64,000 nt of DNA from Bradyrhizobium amphicarpaeae (GTDB lineage Bacteria > Pseudomonadota > Alphaproteobacteria > Rhizobiales > Xanthobacteraceae): assembly GCF_002266435.3 (NCBI RefSeq), contig NZ_CP029426.2:310001-374000 (forward strand). The letters are read 5' to 3'. Below are positions 7,546-17,300 of the stretch, in pieces; within the stretch, counting starts at the first letter, position 1, and the number at the start of each line of letters is the position of its first letter. The notes under the pieces were generated by a model, which saw only the letters and a program-made list of their open reading frames with translations, had not been told where the DNA came from and did no database searches. Both the position numbers and the translations under genes were made by a program.

Positions 7546-8520
7546 TCACGGATGCAGGATGACCTTGCCCATGGCCTGGCGTCCCGCCAGCACCTTCAAT
7601 GCGTCAGCGGTCTGCGCCAGCGGGAAGGTGCGATCGACATGCGATGAAATCTTTCCTTCCGCAGTCCACTTCACCAGCTTCTCGAGATTGGCACGATTCT
7701 TCTCCGGGTTGAGCCGGGTCCAGGCGCCCCAGAACACGCCGCGGATGTCGCAGCCCTTCAGCAGCGCGAGGTTCAGCGGCATTTTCGGAATGTCGCCCGC
7801 GGCAAAGCCGATCACGAGGAAGCGGCCTTCCCACGCGATCGAGCGCAGCGCCTGCTCGGCATACGCGCCGCCAACCGGATCGAAGATGATGTCGACGCCC
7901 TTGCCGCCGGTGAGTTTTCGCAAGCCTTCCTTGAGATCTTCCTTGCCGTAGTTCAACGTCAGCTCGGCGCCATGCGCCTTGGCGAATTCGAGCTTCTCGT
8001 CCGACGAGGCGCAGGCAATCACCTTCAGTCCCATCAGCTTGCCGAGCTCGCAGGCGGCAAGGCCGGTGCCGCCGGCCGCGCCCAACACCGCAAGCGTTTC
8101 GCCCGGCTTCGGGCTGGCGCGATCTTCCAGCGCATGCAGCGCGGTGCCGTAGATGATGATGATGCCGGCCGCGCGGTCATAGTCGAGATTGTCGGGGATC
8201 TTCACGATCGACGCCGCCGGCAGCGCGATCTTCTCGCGCGCGCCGTTGTGGCCGCAGGAGGCGACGACGCGATCACCGACTTTCAGATCGGTCACGCCGG
8301 CGCCGATGCTCTCGATCACGCCCGCGACTTCCGCGGCCGGCGAGAACGGAAACGGCGGCTTGATCTGGTACTTGCCCTGAATCATCAGGATGTCGAAGAA
8401 GTTCAGCGCAGCCGCCTTGATCGCGATCACCGCTTCGCCGGGACCGGCCACCGGATCCGGCACCTCAGCCAGCACGAGATCGTCGGGCTGGCAATATTGC
8501 GAGCAGAGGATGGCTTTCAT
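7546..8520 (-). CDS. NADPH:quinone oxidoreductase-like zinc-independent MDR protein
   Basis: 324 residues from the ATG at 8520; a longer upstream frame is not supported because its first 45 codons run through spacer. The medium-chain dehydrogenase fold is visible: an N-terminal GroES-like part, then the nucleotide-binding turn AVLGAAGGTGLAA (AxxGGxG type) around residue 150. The zinc ligands of alcohol dehydrogenases are absent, as in quinone oxidoreductases and enoyl reductases. Probable role is NADPH-dependent reduction of quinones or enoyl substrates. It diverges from the DECR-type gene. Confidence 0.87.
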   Translation of the reverse strand: MKAILCSQYCQPDDLVLAEVPDPVAGPGEAVIAIKAAALNFFDILMIQGKYQIKPPFPFSPAAEVAGVIESIGAGVTDLKVGDRVVASCGHNGAREKIALPAASIVKIPDNLDYDRAAGIIIIYGTALHALEDRASPKPGETLAVLGAAGGTGLAACELGKLMGLKVIACASSDEKLEFAKAHGAELTLNYGKEDLKEGLRKLTGGKGVDIIFDPVGGAYAEQALRSIAWEGRFLVIGFAAGDIPKMPLNLALLKGCDIRGVFWGAWTRLNPEKNRANLEKLVKWTAEGKISSHVDRTFPLAQTADALKVLAGRQAMGKVILHP

Positions 8521-8630
8521 GGCGGCACCTGAAGCGTTTCGAGTGGAGTTTTGGTTGCCCGTTTCTGCCGGATTTAGGCACGGGCGACAATCCGGTTTCT
8601 TTGCCCGAGCGATGCGAAGGCCTATCCTCG

Positions 8631-8667
8631 CGTTATTGCGAGCGGAGCGAAGCAATCCAGACTATTT
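8631..8667. repeat. Partial palindromic repeat, family R3
   Basis: The half-element GTTATTGCGAGCGGAGCGAAGCAATCCAG resembles one arm of the R3 repeats at 11750 and 51329, but the second arm is missing. It lies about 75 bases before the DECR-type gene, in its likely promoter or leader region. Confidence 0.6.
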
Positions 8668-8741
8668 CCACAGGACGGGCTCGGTATTGCGTCGTTTCGC
8701 TCGCTGCCACGAAACAAGAAGAACAAGAAGGGATTCAAACG

Positions 8742-9578
8742 ATGTTTGAAACGGGTCTGCTCAGGGGCAAGCGTATCCTCGTCACCGGCGGGGGCTCGGG
8801 CCTTGGCGCCGCGATGGGACGCCGTTTTCTTGCACTCGGCGCCGAGCTCGTGATCTGCGGCCGCAAGCGCGACCGGCTGGAAGCAACCGCAAGCGAGATG
8901 CGCCAAGAAACCAGCGGCAAGGTCACCACCATCGCCTGCGATATCCGCGATGGTGCCGCCGTCGACAGCATGATGGACGGGCTCTGGCGCGAGGCGCCGC
9001 TCGATATCCTCGTCAACAACGCAGCCGCGACTTTCATTGCACAGAGCGAACATCTGTCGTTCCGCGCGGCCGATGCGATCCTGGCGCCGACGCTGCATGG
9101 TGCGATGTATTGCACGCTCGCCGCCGGCAGGCGCTGGATCGAGGGCAATCACAACGGCGTCGTGCTCTCGATCCTCTCGACGTCGACCATCACCGGACGC
9201 GCCTTCACCGTTCCCTCCGCGATGGCGAAGTCGGCGGTGCTGGCGATGACCAAAAGCCTCGCCGTGGAATGGGGCCCGAAGGGCATCCGCACCGTCGCGA
9301 TCGCACCGGGTCCGTTCCCGACCGCGGGCGCATCCGGACAGTTGCGGCTGGAGGGGCGTGACGACACCCTGATGCGAAATCCGCTCGGCAGGACCGGCGA
9401 GCACAGCGAGCTTGCCGATCTCGCCAGCTTCCTGGTCTCGGACCGCGCCGGTTACATCAATGGCGAGATGGTCGTGATCGACGGCGGCGCGCATTTGCGC
9501 AGTTCCGGCGCCGAGGATTTGTTGCAATGGACCGAGACGCAATGGGCTGACCAGCGCGCTGCGCGATCCAAAGGCTGA
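8742..9578 (+). CDS. 2,4-dienoyl-CoA reductase-type short-chain dehydrogenase
   Basis: 278 residues. The Rossmann motif TGGGSGLG is at 15-22 and NNAA near residue 88. The usual YxxxK is replaced: the Lys is kept in AMAKSAVL but the position four residues before it is Ser, within FTVPSAMAK. Mammalian mitochondrial DECR1 has the same VPSAxAK block and the same AAEWG, PGP and INGxxxxxDGG pattern downstream, so this is probably a DECR-type enzyme reducing 2,4-dienoyl-CoA with NADPH in beta-oxidation of unsaturated fatty acids. The ATG at 8742 follows the AAGAAGGGATTC leader. Upstream it diverges from a quinone oxidoreductase gene. Confidence 0.85.
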   Translation: MFETGLLRGKRILVTGGGSGLGAAMGRRFLALGAELVICGRKRDRLEATASEMRQETSGKVTTIACDIRDGAAVDSMMDGLWREAPLDILVNNAAATFIAQSEHLSFRAADAILAPTLHGAMYCTLAAGRRWIEGNHNGVVLSILSTSTITGRAFTVPSAMAKSAVLAMTKSLAVEWGPKGIRTVAIAPGPFPTAGASGQLRLEGRDDTLMRNPLGRTGEHSELADLASFLVSDRAGYINGEMVVIDGGAHLRSSGAEDLLQWTETQWADQRAARSKG

Positions 9579-9685
9579 CACCGCTAACTGCCTTCCCAAA
9601 TTGGACTTTCCCGGCTATGCCTGCCGCGGGGACAAAGCGCGGCCGGGCCATCTTCCAGTCACAATATTGAGGGAACCACTCCAGC

Positions 9686-10333
9686 ATGTGGCGGGTGCTG
9701 ATTTTAGCTTTGATGACTGGCGTGGTCGCCGGGGGAATCTTCGATTCTGCGCGGGCGCAGACGGCGCAACCGGCGTCGAAAGCGACGCCGAAGCCGGCCG
9801 CGCCGGCCGCCCATACGACGGCCAAGTCCACGGCAAAGCCGGAGAGCAAACCATCGGCTCCGCCCGCGGCGGTTGCGGGTGGTGCGGAGCCCACCCTGAT
9901 CGGCCAGTTCGGCACCTGGGGGGCCTATTCGGCGACGCCCAACGGCAAGAAGGTCTGCTTCGCGCTGGCAAAACCCTCCTCGTCGAAGACCAATCCGCCG
10001 AACAGGCCGCGCGATCCCGCCTATGCCTTCGTCTCGACCCGTCCGGCCGAGAAGGTCAACAACGAAGTTTCGGTCATGATCGGCTACGCGCTGAAGCCGG
10101 GCTCGGAATCCTCGGTCGAGGTCGGCGGCGCCGCCTTCTCGATGTATACGCAGGGCGACGGGCTCTGGATCAAGAACGCGGCCGAGGAGGAGCGGATGGT
10201 CGAGGCCATGCGCAAATCCGCTGATCTCGTGGTCAAGGGCGTCTCGGCCAAGGGAACGGAGACGACCGACACGTTCTCGCTGAAGGGTCTCGCCCAGGCG
10301 CTGGACAAGATCGGCCAGGATTGCCGGCGTTAA
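9686..10333 (+). CDS. Invasion-associated locus B (IalB)-family secreted protein
   Basis: 215 residues. A signal peptide ends near ARAQTAQ, followed by a low-complexity Ala/Pro/Lys linker (about 25-65) and an IalB-like domain with TLIGQFGTWGAYSA, KVCFAL and NNEVSVMIGY. The name comes from Bartonella IalB; in rhizobia the role is unknown, with a periplasmic or envelope location expected. Cysteines in KVCF and QDC near the end may form the usual disulfide. It stands alone, with the rlmN gene downstream after an R2 repeat. Confidence 0.8.
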   Translation: MWRVLILALMTGVVAGGIFDSARAQTAQPASKATPKPAAPAAHTTAKSTAKPESKPSAPPAAVAGGAEPTLIGQFGTWGAYSATPNGKKVCFALAKPSSSKTNPPNRPRDPAYAFVSTRPAEKVNNEVSVMIGYALKPGSESSVEVGGAAFSMYTQGDGLWIKNAAEEERMVEAMRKSADLVVKGVSAKGTETTDTFSLKGLAQALDKIGQDCRR

Positions 10334-10401
10334 GGCTGCGCTGGAGAAGGTCGCAATCGACTGTTCCGGTTGCTATATAGGGGCGGTTCCAGATTTTCGG
10401 T

Positions 10402-10488
10402 CGTCATGGCCGGGCTTGACCCGGCCATCCACGCGCAACCGCGATTGACGAAAGACGTGGATGCCCGGGTCAAGCCCGGGCATGACGA
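10402..10488. repeat. Interspersed palindromic repeat, family R2, copy 1
   Basis: Two inverted hairpins, GGCCGGGCTTGACCCGGCC and GCCCGGGTCAAGCCCGGGC, flank a spacer carrying CCACG and CGTGG; the outer ends are CGTCATG and CATGACG. Related copies are at 22122-22194 and 33071-33156. It lies between the IalB-like gene and rlmN. Confidence 0.88.
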
Positions 10489-10519
10489 ACTCAAACAGCA
10501 GTAATCCCAGGTCCCACCA

Positions 10520-11722
10520 ATGCAACCGACGACCGAGCCGCACAACGCAATCCTCGTGGAGAAGACTCCGCTCGAAACCTATGTGCCGCCGGCAAAGCCG
10601 TCGCTGATCGGGCTGTCGCGCACCGAGCTTGCCGACCGCCTCGGCGAGATCGGTGTTCAGCCTTCGCAGCGCAAGATGCGGGTGCAGCAGCTGTGGCATT
10701 GGATGTATTTCCGCGGAGCCCAAGGCTTCGATGACATGACCTCGGTCTCGAAGGGCATTCGCGCTGAGCTCGCGCAGCATTTTACGGTCGACCGGCCCGA
10801 AGTCGTGGCCGAGCAGATCTCCAACGACGGTACCCGCAAATGGCTGCTGCGGCTGCCGAGCGGCGACAATGTCGAGCGCGCCCATGAAGTCGAGTGCGTC
10901 TACATTCCCGAGACCGATCGCGGCACGCTCTGCGTCTCCTCGCAGGTCGGCTGCACGCTGAACTGTTCGTTCTGCCATACCGGCACGCAGCGCCTGGTGC
11001 GCAACCTCACCGCCGGCGAGATCGTCGGGCAGATCATGGTCGCGCGCGATCGCCTCAACGACTGGGCCGATCGCGAGGACGGCACGCGCCGCGTCACCAA
11101 CATCGTGATGATGGGCATGGGCGAGCCGCTCTACAATTTCGACGCGGTGCGCGATGCGCTGTTGATCGTGGGCGACAATGAAGGCATCGGCATCTCCCGC
11201 CGCCGCATCACGCTGTCGACCTCGGGCGTGGTGCCGAACATCGTGCGCGCCGGTGAGGAGATCGGAGTGATGCTTGCGATCTCGCTGCACGCGGTGCGCG
11301 ACGAATTGCGCAACGAGCTGGTGCCGCTCAACCGCAAATATCCCATCAAGGAGCTGCTGCAGGCCTGCCGCGATTATCCCGGCGCCTCCAACGCGCGCCG
11401 CATCACCTTCGAATATGTGATGCTCAAGGGCGTCAACGATTCGCTCGACGATGCAAAGCTGCTGGTGAAGATGCTCAAGGGCATTCATGCCAAGATCAAC
11501 CTGATCCCGTTCAATCCCTGGCCCGGCACGGCCTATGAATGCTCGGACTGGGACCAGATCGAAAAGTTCTCCGAGTACATCTTCAACGCCGGCTATTCCT
11601 CGCCGGTGCGCACGCCGCGCGGCCGCGATATCCTCGCCGCCTGCGGTCAGCTGAAGTCGGAGACTGAAAAGCTCTCGGCCAGGGAACGCCAGGCGCTGCG
11701 CGCCATGGCGATGACGGATTAG
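10520..11722 (+). CDS. rlmN: Dual-specificity 23S rRNA/tRNA adenine C2-methyltransferase RlmN
   Basis: 400 residues. This radical SAM enzyme methylates A2503 of 23S rRNA and A37 of some tRNAs. The cluster motif is in [12 protein letters not shown] (CX3CX2C), followed by the [12 protein letters not shown]-binding region, and a conserved C-terminal Cys lies in ILAACGQLK. The N-terminal part has the helical RNA-binding region ([13 protein letters not shown]). Length is normal for rhizobia, which have a longer N-terminus than E. coli. No good Shine-Dalgarno site is visible before the ATG; an R2 repeat ends 31 bases upstream. Confidence 0.96.
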   Translation: MQPTTEPHNAILVEKTPLETYVPPAKPSLIGLSRTELADRLGEIGVQPSQRKMRVQQLWHWMYFRGAQGFDDMTSVSKGIRAELAQHFTVDRPEVVAEQISNDGTRKWLLRLPSGDNVERAHEVECVYIPETDRGTLCVSSQVGCTLNCSFCHTGTQRLVRNLTAGEIVGQIMVARDRLNDWADREDGTRRVTNIVMMGMGEPLYNFDAVRDALLIVGDNEGIGISRRRITLSTSGVVPNIVRAGEEIGVMLAISLHAVRDELRNELVPLNRKYPIKELLQACRDYPGASNARRITFEYVMLKGVNDSLDDAKLLVKMLKGIHAKINLIPFNPWPGTAYECSDWDQIEKFSEYIFNAGYSSPVRTPRGRDILAACGQLKSETEKLSARERQALRAMAMTD

Positions 11723-11749
11723 CCAGTTATGTGCACGCTAGCGCAACCT

Positions 11750-11842
11750 CGTCATTGCGAGGAGCGTAGCGACGAAGCAATCCAGAGTGTCTCTGCGCAA
11801 GCGGTCTTGATTGCTTGGTCGCAAGTGCTCCTCGGAATGACG
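11750..11842. repeat. Interspersed palindromic repeat, family R3, copy 1
   Basis: The outer ends CGTCATTGCGAGGAGCG and CTCCTCGGAATGACG are complementary, and inside lie GAAGCAATCCAG and its diverged complement TTGATTGCTT. It lies between rlmN and a small membrane protein gene. A better-preserved copy is at 51329-51415. Confidence 0.85.
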
Positions 11843-11862
11843 GCTGCGGTGGTTTTGACGCC

Positions 11863-12357
11863 ATGTCCCTGATCGGCCGCCTTGTCGTCATCTTCATCGG
11901 CTTCCTCGCCGCCTGTTTCGTCGGCGGCATGATCGTGGTCGTCGCACTGCTGTTTCCGGAATTTTCCGATCTCGGCGCCGGTCCGGTCGATCAGGGCACG
12001 ATCGACATCCTGCTCGGCTTCGGCTTCATTTTCGTATCGGGCTTTGCGCTGGTGCCGGCGGCCGTGATCGTTGCGATCACCGAGGCGCTCTACATCCGCA
12101 GCGCGCTCGCTTATGCCGTCGGCGGCGGTCTCGTCGGGCTCGCCTGCTATCTCGGCCTCGTCCCCTTTCACTCCGACACGTTTCAGTTCGAAGGCATCGT
12201 GCGGCGCCATCTGGAGATCATGACCGGCGCAGGCATCGTTGCCGGCGTGGTCTACTGGCTGATCGCCGGCCGCAATGCCGGTGCCTGGCGCATTCCGCCG
12301 CCCCCGCGCAAGCCGCCTCCGCCACTGCCGTCGAATTCGAGGCCGGACGCGCGATGA
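11863..12357 (+). CDS. Small inner-membrane protein of unknown function
   Basis: 164 residues with four likely transmembrane segments (residues about 7-30, 45-70, 78-100 and 115-133), then a proline-rich cytoplasmic tail (PPPPRKPPPPLP). It starts at the ATG just after an R3 repeat. I do not recognise the family by name; many Bradyrhizobium and Rhodopseudomonas genomes carry similar proteins near PAP2 genes (from memory). It is followed after 54 bases by a PAP2 gene on the same strand, which may be cotranscribed. Confidence 0.7.
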   Translation: MSLIGRLVVIFIGFLAACFVGGMIVVVALLFPEFSDLGAGPVDQGTIDILLGFGFIFVSGFALVPAAVIVAITEALYIRSALAYAVGGGLVGLACYLGLVPFHSDTFQFEGIVRRHLEIMTGAGIVAGVVYWLIAGRNAGAWRIPPPPRKPPPPLPSNSRPDAR

Positions 12358-12411
12358 GCCGTGCCGCCTCCGGGGTTTCCATCCCCGTCCCACTCCGCTA
12401 AACCGCGCGTC

Positions 12412-13188
12412 ATGAACCGTACCGGACTCTTCATCGCCCTGGCGCTGTGGCTCGTCATTGGCGTCGTTTTCGGCCTCTATCCCGAGCTCGATCTCAAGCT
12501 CGCGTCGCTGTTCTTCGACCCCGAGACGAAAACATTTCCGCTCAAGCTGAACGACTGGGCGGGCTTTGCGCGTGACGCTGCGATGTGGGTCGCCTGGGCC
12601 TTCGTGGCGCCGTCGCTGGTCGCGCTCGTGGTCAAGATGATCCGGCCCGACCGTCCCTTGATGGTGTCGGGGCGCGCGATCGTGTTCCTGCTTCTCACGA
12701 TCATCCTGTCGGCCGGCATCCTCACCAATCTCACCTTCAAGACCTATTGGGGCCGGCCGCGCCCGGTGGTGGTGACTGAATTCGCCGGTGACCAGCAGTT
12801 CGTGCCGTGGTGGGATCCGCGCGGCGGCTGCGCGCGCAACTGTTCGTTCTTCTCGGGCGAGGGCGCGACCGCGTTCTGGACGCTGGCGCCGGCCGCACTG
12901 GCGCCGCCGGCGTGGCGACCGCTCGCCTATGCCGCGGCGGTCGTCTTCGGCGCCGTCACCAGCGGACTGCGCATGGCCTTCGGCGGGCACTTCTTCACCG
13001 ACGTGTCGATTGCCGGTCTCGTGACTTTCGTCGTGATCTGGTTCGCCTACGCTCTGATTTACCGGTGGCCACGGACGCGGTTTTCCGATGAGGCGGTCGA
13101 TGCCGCCCTGACCCGGCTGAACATGCCCGCCTACCGCCTCCGCCAGCGCCTGTTCGGCCGCAAGACCGGTCCCGAACCCTCGGTTTAA
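12412..13188 (+). CDS. PAP2-superfamily membrane phosphatase with altered motif 2
   Basis: 258 residues, multi-pass. Motif 1 is KTYWGRPRP (K110, R117, P118). Motif 3 is the Arg-x5-His-x3-Asp pattern in GLRMAFGGHFFTD (R187, H193, D197), with H193 the expected nucleophile. Motif 2, normally PSGH, reads FSGE at 147-150, so the acid/base His is Glu; an upstream Cys pair (C140, C144) is present. This pattern occurs in a lipid-phosphate subgroup related to LpxE/PgpB (from memory). Likely substrates are lipid phosphates at the periplasmic face. A GTG 51 bases upstream is an alternative start. Confidence 0.82.
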   Translation: MNRTGLFIALALWLVIGVVFGLYPELDLKLASLFFDPETKTFPLKLNDWAGFARDAAMWVAWAFVAPSLVALVVKMIRPDRPLMVSGRAIVFLLLTIILSAGILTNLTFKTYWGRPRPVVVTEFAGDQQFVPWWDPRGGCARNCSFFSGEGATAFWTLAPAALAPPAWRPLAYAAAVVFGAVTSGLRMAFGGHFFTDVSIAGLVTFVVIWFAYALIYRWPRTRFSDEAVDAALTRLNMPAYRLRQRLFGRKTGPEPSV

Positions 13189-13263
13189 GCCATTAAAGGG
13201 GTGCCGAGCCCCGCGAAATTTGATATTCGCGCGGTCAAACCCGTCCATGACATCAGCCCTTGA

Positions 13264-14619
<1,356 letters not shown>

Positions 14620-14626
14620 TGCTCTT

Positions 14627-14710
14627 GTAGCCCGTTTGAGCGAAGCGACATCCGGGACTTTCTCACCAGGTGGACAGATTCCCGGATGTCGCTTCGCTCA
14701 TCCGGGCGAC
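14627..14710. repeat. Interspersed palindromic repeat, family R4, copy 1
   Basis: Inverted arms GTAGCCCGTTTGAGCGAAGCG and CGCTTCGCTCATCCGGGCGAC, each next to ACATCCGGG or CCCGGATGT, form one long hairpin of about 84 bases. It starts just after the argG stop. A close copy is at 34299-34376 after leuB. Confidence 0.87.
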
Positions 14711-14721
14711 CACCCCAAACA

Positions 14722-14751
14722 AAAATGGCCGGGATTGCTCCCGGCCATTTT
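14722..14751. terminator. Bidirectional intrinsic terminator between argG and the OmpA-family gene
   Basis: A perfect stem AAAATGGCCGGGA / TCCCGGCCATTTT with loop TTGC, with A and T runs on the two sides, can stop transcription from both converging genes. Confidence 0.85.
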
Positions 14752-14766
14752 GCATTCGTGTTCGCC

Positions 14767-16872
14767 TCAGCGCGGCGGCGCGGTGCCGGGCGGGGGCGGC
14801 GGCAGCGAGGCCTGGCCGCCGTTGAGCAACGGCGTGATGTTGCGGATCGTGACGCGACGGTTGATCGCGCTCGGCCCTTGCGTCTGCTCCTTCAGATATT
14901 GCTCGCCGTAGCCCTGCGACGTCAGGTTCTCGGCGGGCACACCAAACTGCTGCGTCAGCAATTCGGCTGCGGACTGCGCACGGCGGTCCGACAATGACAG
15001 ATTGTCGACCTCGTTGCCGACCGCGTCGGTGTGTCCCTCGATCAGGAACACCTCGCGCGGGTTGCGCTGGATTGCCTGGTTGAGGCCGTCGGCGATCACC
15101 TGCAGCCGCGCCGCCTGGTCCGGCGGGATAGTCCACGATCCCGTTTCGAAGATGATCGTGTTGACATCGATGCTCGGCATCTGCATGCGAACATTGGGGC
15201 TGTAGCGGATCTCGTCGAGCGAGTAACGCCGATCGATCCGCTGCACCGGCGGTGCAACCATGGTTTGGTAGATCACGTCCGGCGACGCCTCCTGGGCGTC
15301 GACGATGTAGCGATCATAGGGGATGTTCACCACCGGCGGCGGCACGTCGACATAGAAGCCGCCGACCGCGCGCGGATCGCGGTAGGTGTTGTCGATGATG
15401 ATGATCTCGCGCCCGCGGGGATCCCTGCGGATGCGCCGCATCAGCCGGCCGTCCGCGCCGACCACGGTGATGATCTCGCTGCCGTCGGGACGCACCACGA
15501 CGGTGCGGGTTTCCCCGCCCACGGTATCGGTGCGGATGTCGCGAGCGCCATAGCGGAAGCGATAGAGATCGTTGCCGCGGACATAGGCCTGCCCGCCCGG
15601 ATCGCGGATGATGATGCGGTCCGGTTCGGTGTAGACGGTGCGCCCGCCTTCGATGGTCTCGCGCCGCTGGTTGTGGAGGTCGGCGATGGTGGCGCCGATC
15701 ACGGCGCCAGCCACCACGCCTGCACCGATCGCGAGCGGCTTCAGGTCACGCTGCGGCGGACGCGGCGCAGGCGGCAAGGGCGCCGAGACTGTCGGCGCGG
15801 CCCGGAACGCCGGTGAAATCGTCGGCGGAGCATTCCGCACCCTGTCGGGCGGCGGCGTTGCGGCCGCCGAGCCCGATACGCTGCTCGGTGCCGCGACGCC
15901 GGCGGGAGGCGCCGGCGGCCGTGGCGGAGCGCCAGCCTGCGGCCCGGCAGTCGGAGTTCCGGCTGCGGGCGCTCCCGCGGGCGGCGTGCCGCCCTGTTGG
16001 GCAGGGGCCGGCGTCGCAGTTGGGGAAGGGGTTGCGCCAGGCGCAGGCGCGGCCGCACCTGGTCGTCCAGAAGGCGTCGTCGGCGGCGTGCCACCGGGAG
16101 CAGGCGTCGCTGTCGGAGCGGGCGTGGCACCGGGAGCCGGTGATCCTGCTGGAGGAGGCGGAGGCGCGCCGGGACGCCCGGGCGGCGGTGTGCCGGGGCG
16201 GCCGGCGGGCGCTGCGCCGGGAGCGGGCGTTGCGGTCGGCGCAGGCGTTGGTGCCGGCGCAGTTAAGCCGGGGCGGGCCGCAGGCCCTGCCGTCGGAGCT
16301 GGCGGTGTCGCGGTGGGCGCAGGCGCGGGTCGTGCCGAGGGAGCCGCTGCCGGAGGTGGCGGAGGCGGCGGAGTCGGGCGAGCCGAAGGCGGCGGCGTGG
16401 GCGGCGTGTGCTGCGGTGCTGCTGCGGGAGGCGGCGTCGGAGCCGGGCGTGCCGCAGGCGGCGGAGGTGTCGGGGCATGCTGCTGCGGCGCCGCGGCCGG
16501 AGGCGGCGACGGCTGCTTCGGGGCAGCAGGCGGCGGGGGTGGCGGCGGCGGCGCCGGACGGGCCGCAGGTGGCGGCGGAGGCGGTGGCGGCGCGGCGGGA
16601 CGCGGCGGTGCGGCGGCCGGCGGCGGCGCAGCGGGCGGGCGGGGCGGTGCAACGGCGGGTGGCGGAGCGGCCGGGCGCGCGGGCGCAGCAGGCGGCGCAG
16701 CCGCTGGCGGTCCCTTCGGCGCTTGCTTCGGTTTTCCGTCAGGGCCTGTGTCTTGAGGCTGCGCCTGCGCGACCACGAGCGGCGGCGCACTTTGCGCTTG
16801 CGATGCGGAGCTTGCGAATTGCATCGCGGTCAGCGCCGTCGTCGCAAGCAGCACGAAACGAAGATTGGTCAT
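14767..16872 (-). CDS. OmpA-family outer-membrane/peptidoglycan-binding protein with long Pro/Ala-rich segment
   Basis: 701 residues. A signal peptide (about 1-27, ending SQAQS) is followed by a Pro/Ala/Gly-rich low-complexity segment of roughly 300 residues (about 35-370). A glycine-rich hydrophobic stretch follows (LAIGAGVVAGAVIGATIADL), then a region with RTVYTEPDRIIIRDPGG-like beta strands, and a C-terminal OmpA domain (about 545-680) with NTIIFETGSW and the peptidoglycan-binding signature IEGHTDAVGNEVDNLSLSDRR. It likely tethers the outer membrane to peptidoglycan. The low-complexity length probably varies between strains. Confidence 0.87.
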   Translation of the reverse strand: MTNLRFVLLATTALTAMQFASSASQAQSAPPLVVAQAQPQDTGPDGKPKQAPKGPPAAAPPAAPARPAAPPPAVAPPRPPAAPPPAAAPPRPAAPPPPPPPPAARPAPPPPPPPPAAPKQPSPPPAAAPQQHAPTPPPPAARPAPTPPPAAAPQHTPPTPPPSARPTPPPPPPPAAAPSARPAPAPTATPPAPTAGPAARPGLTAPAPTPAPTATPAPGAAPAGRPGTPPPGRPGAPPPPPAGSPAPGATPAPTATPAPGGTPPTTPSGRPGAAAPAPGATPSPTATPAPAQQGGTPPAGAPAAGTPTAGPQAGAPPRPPAPPAGVAAPSSVSGSAAATPPPDRVRNAPPTISPAFRAAPTVSAPLPPAPRPPQRDLKPLAIGAGVVAGAVIGATIADLHNQRRETIEGGRTVYTEPDRIIIRDPGGQAYVRGNDLYRFRYGARDIRTDTVGGETRTVVVRPDGSEIITVVGADGRLMRRIRRDPRGREIIIIDNTYRDPRAVGGFYVDVPPPVVNIPYDRYIVDAQEASPDVIYQTMVAPPVQRIDRRYSLDEIRYSPNVRMQMPSIDVNTIIFETGSWTIPPDQAARLQVIADGLNQAIQRNPREVFLIEGHTDAVGNEVDNLSLSDRRAQSAAELLTQQFGVPAENLTSQGYGEQYLKEQTQGPSAINRRVTIRNITPLLNGGQASLPPPPPGTAPPR

Positions 16873-17057
16873 GATGGTGAACTTCCCCGGAAGGTTCTTT
16901 GACGAAGTGTTGGGATGAACAGCTACGCGTTAGGCCGGATTGTGGCGGGCGAAGCGGTCGCCGCTCGATTTATTTCTGCACGGAAATCACGTCACTCCGG
17001 CAATGTTCATTGCGCATTCAGGCGCTGGTTGCAATTGCCCGCATGTAATCGGTCGCT

Positions 17058-17300
17058 TCAGGTGCGATCCTGCGGCGGATTTGCATCCGTCGCAGGATTC
17101 GGGGTCAGCGGTCCGTTCGGACCGCGTGACGGAATCTCTTCAGGCATGCGGCCCGGCAATTCGTCGGGCGGCGGCGGCGCGCCGGGCTCGCGCACCGGCG
17201 GTGCGATTTCAGGCTGTGGACTGCCGGGCGGAATTCCCGGCGGCGGCTCCGTCGGAGTCCCCGGTGTCGAAGGTGGAATCTCGGGCTGCTCGATCGGCAT
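17058..17300 (-). CDS. Small proline-rich protein of unknown function
   Basis: 80 residues, about one third Pro, with repeats of the kind PPGIPPGSP and PEIPP. Its ATG overlaps the TGA of the preceding PNPOx-like gene (ATGA), which supports translation by coupling. There is no signal peptide or membrane segment. Proteins like this are often annotated as hypothetical in Bradyrhizobium (from memory). The low complexity means homology alone would not prove it; the overlap is the best evidence. Confidence 0.5.
   Translation of the reverse strand: MPIEQPEIPPSTPGTPTEPPPGIPPGSPQPEIAPPVREPGAPPPPDELPGRMPEEIPSRGPNGPLTPNPATDANPPQDRT

Noticed and set aside
15638..16756. A Gly/Ala-rich frame of 372 codons on the plus strand
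   Set aside because: It is the complement of the Pro/Ala-rich segment of the OmpA-family gene; Gly is the expected shadow of Pro codons.
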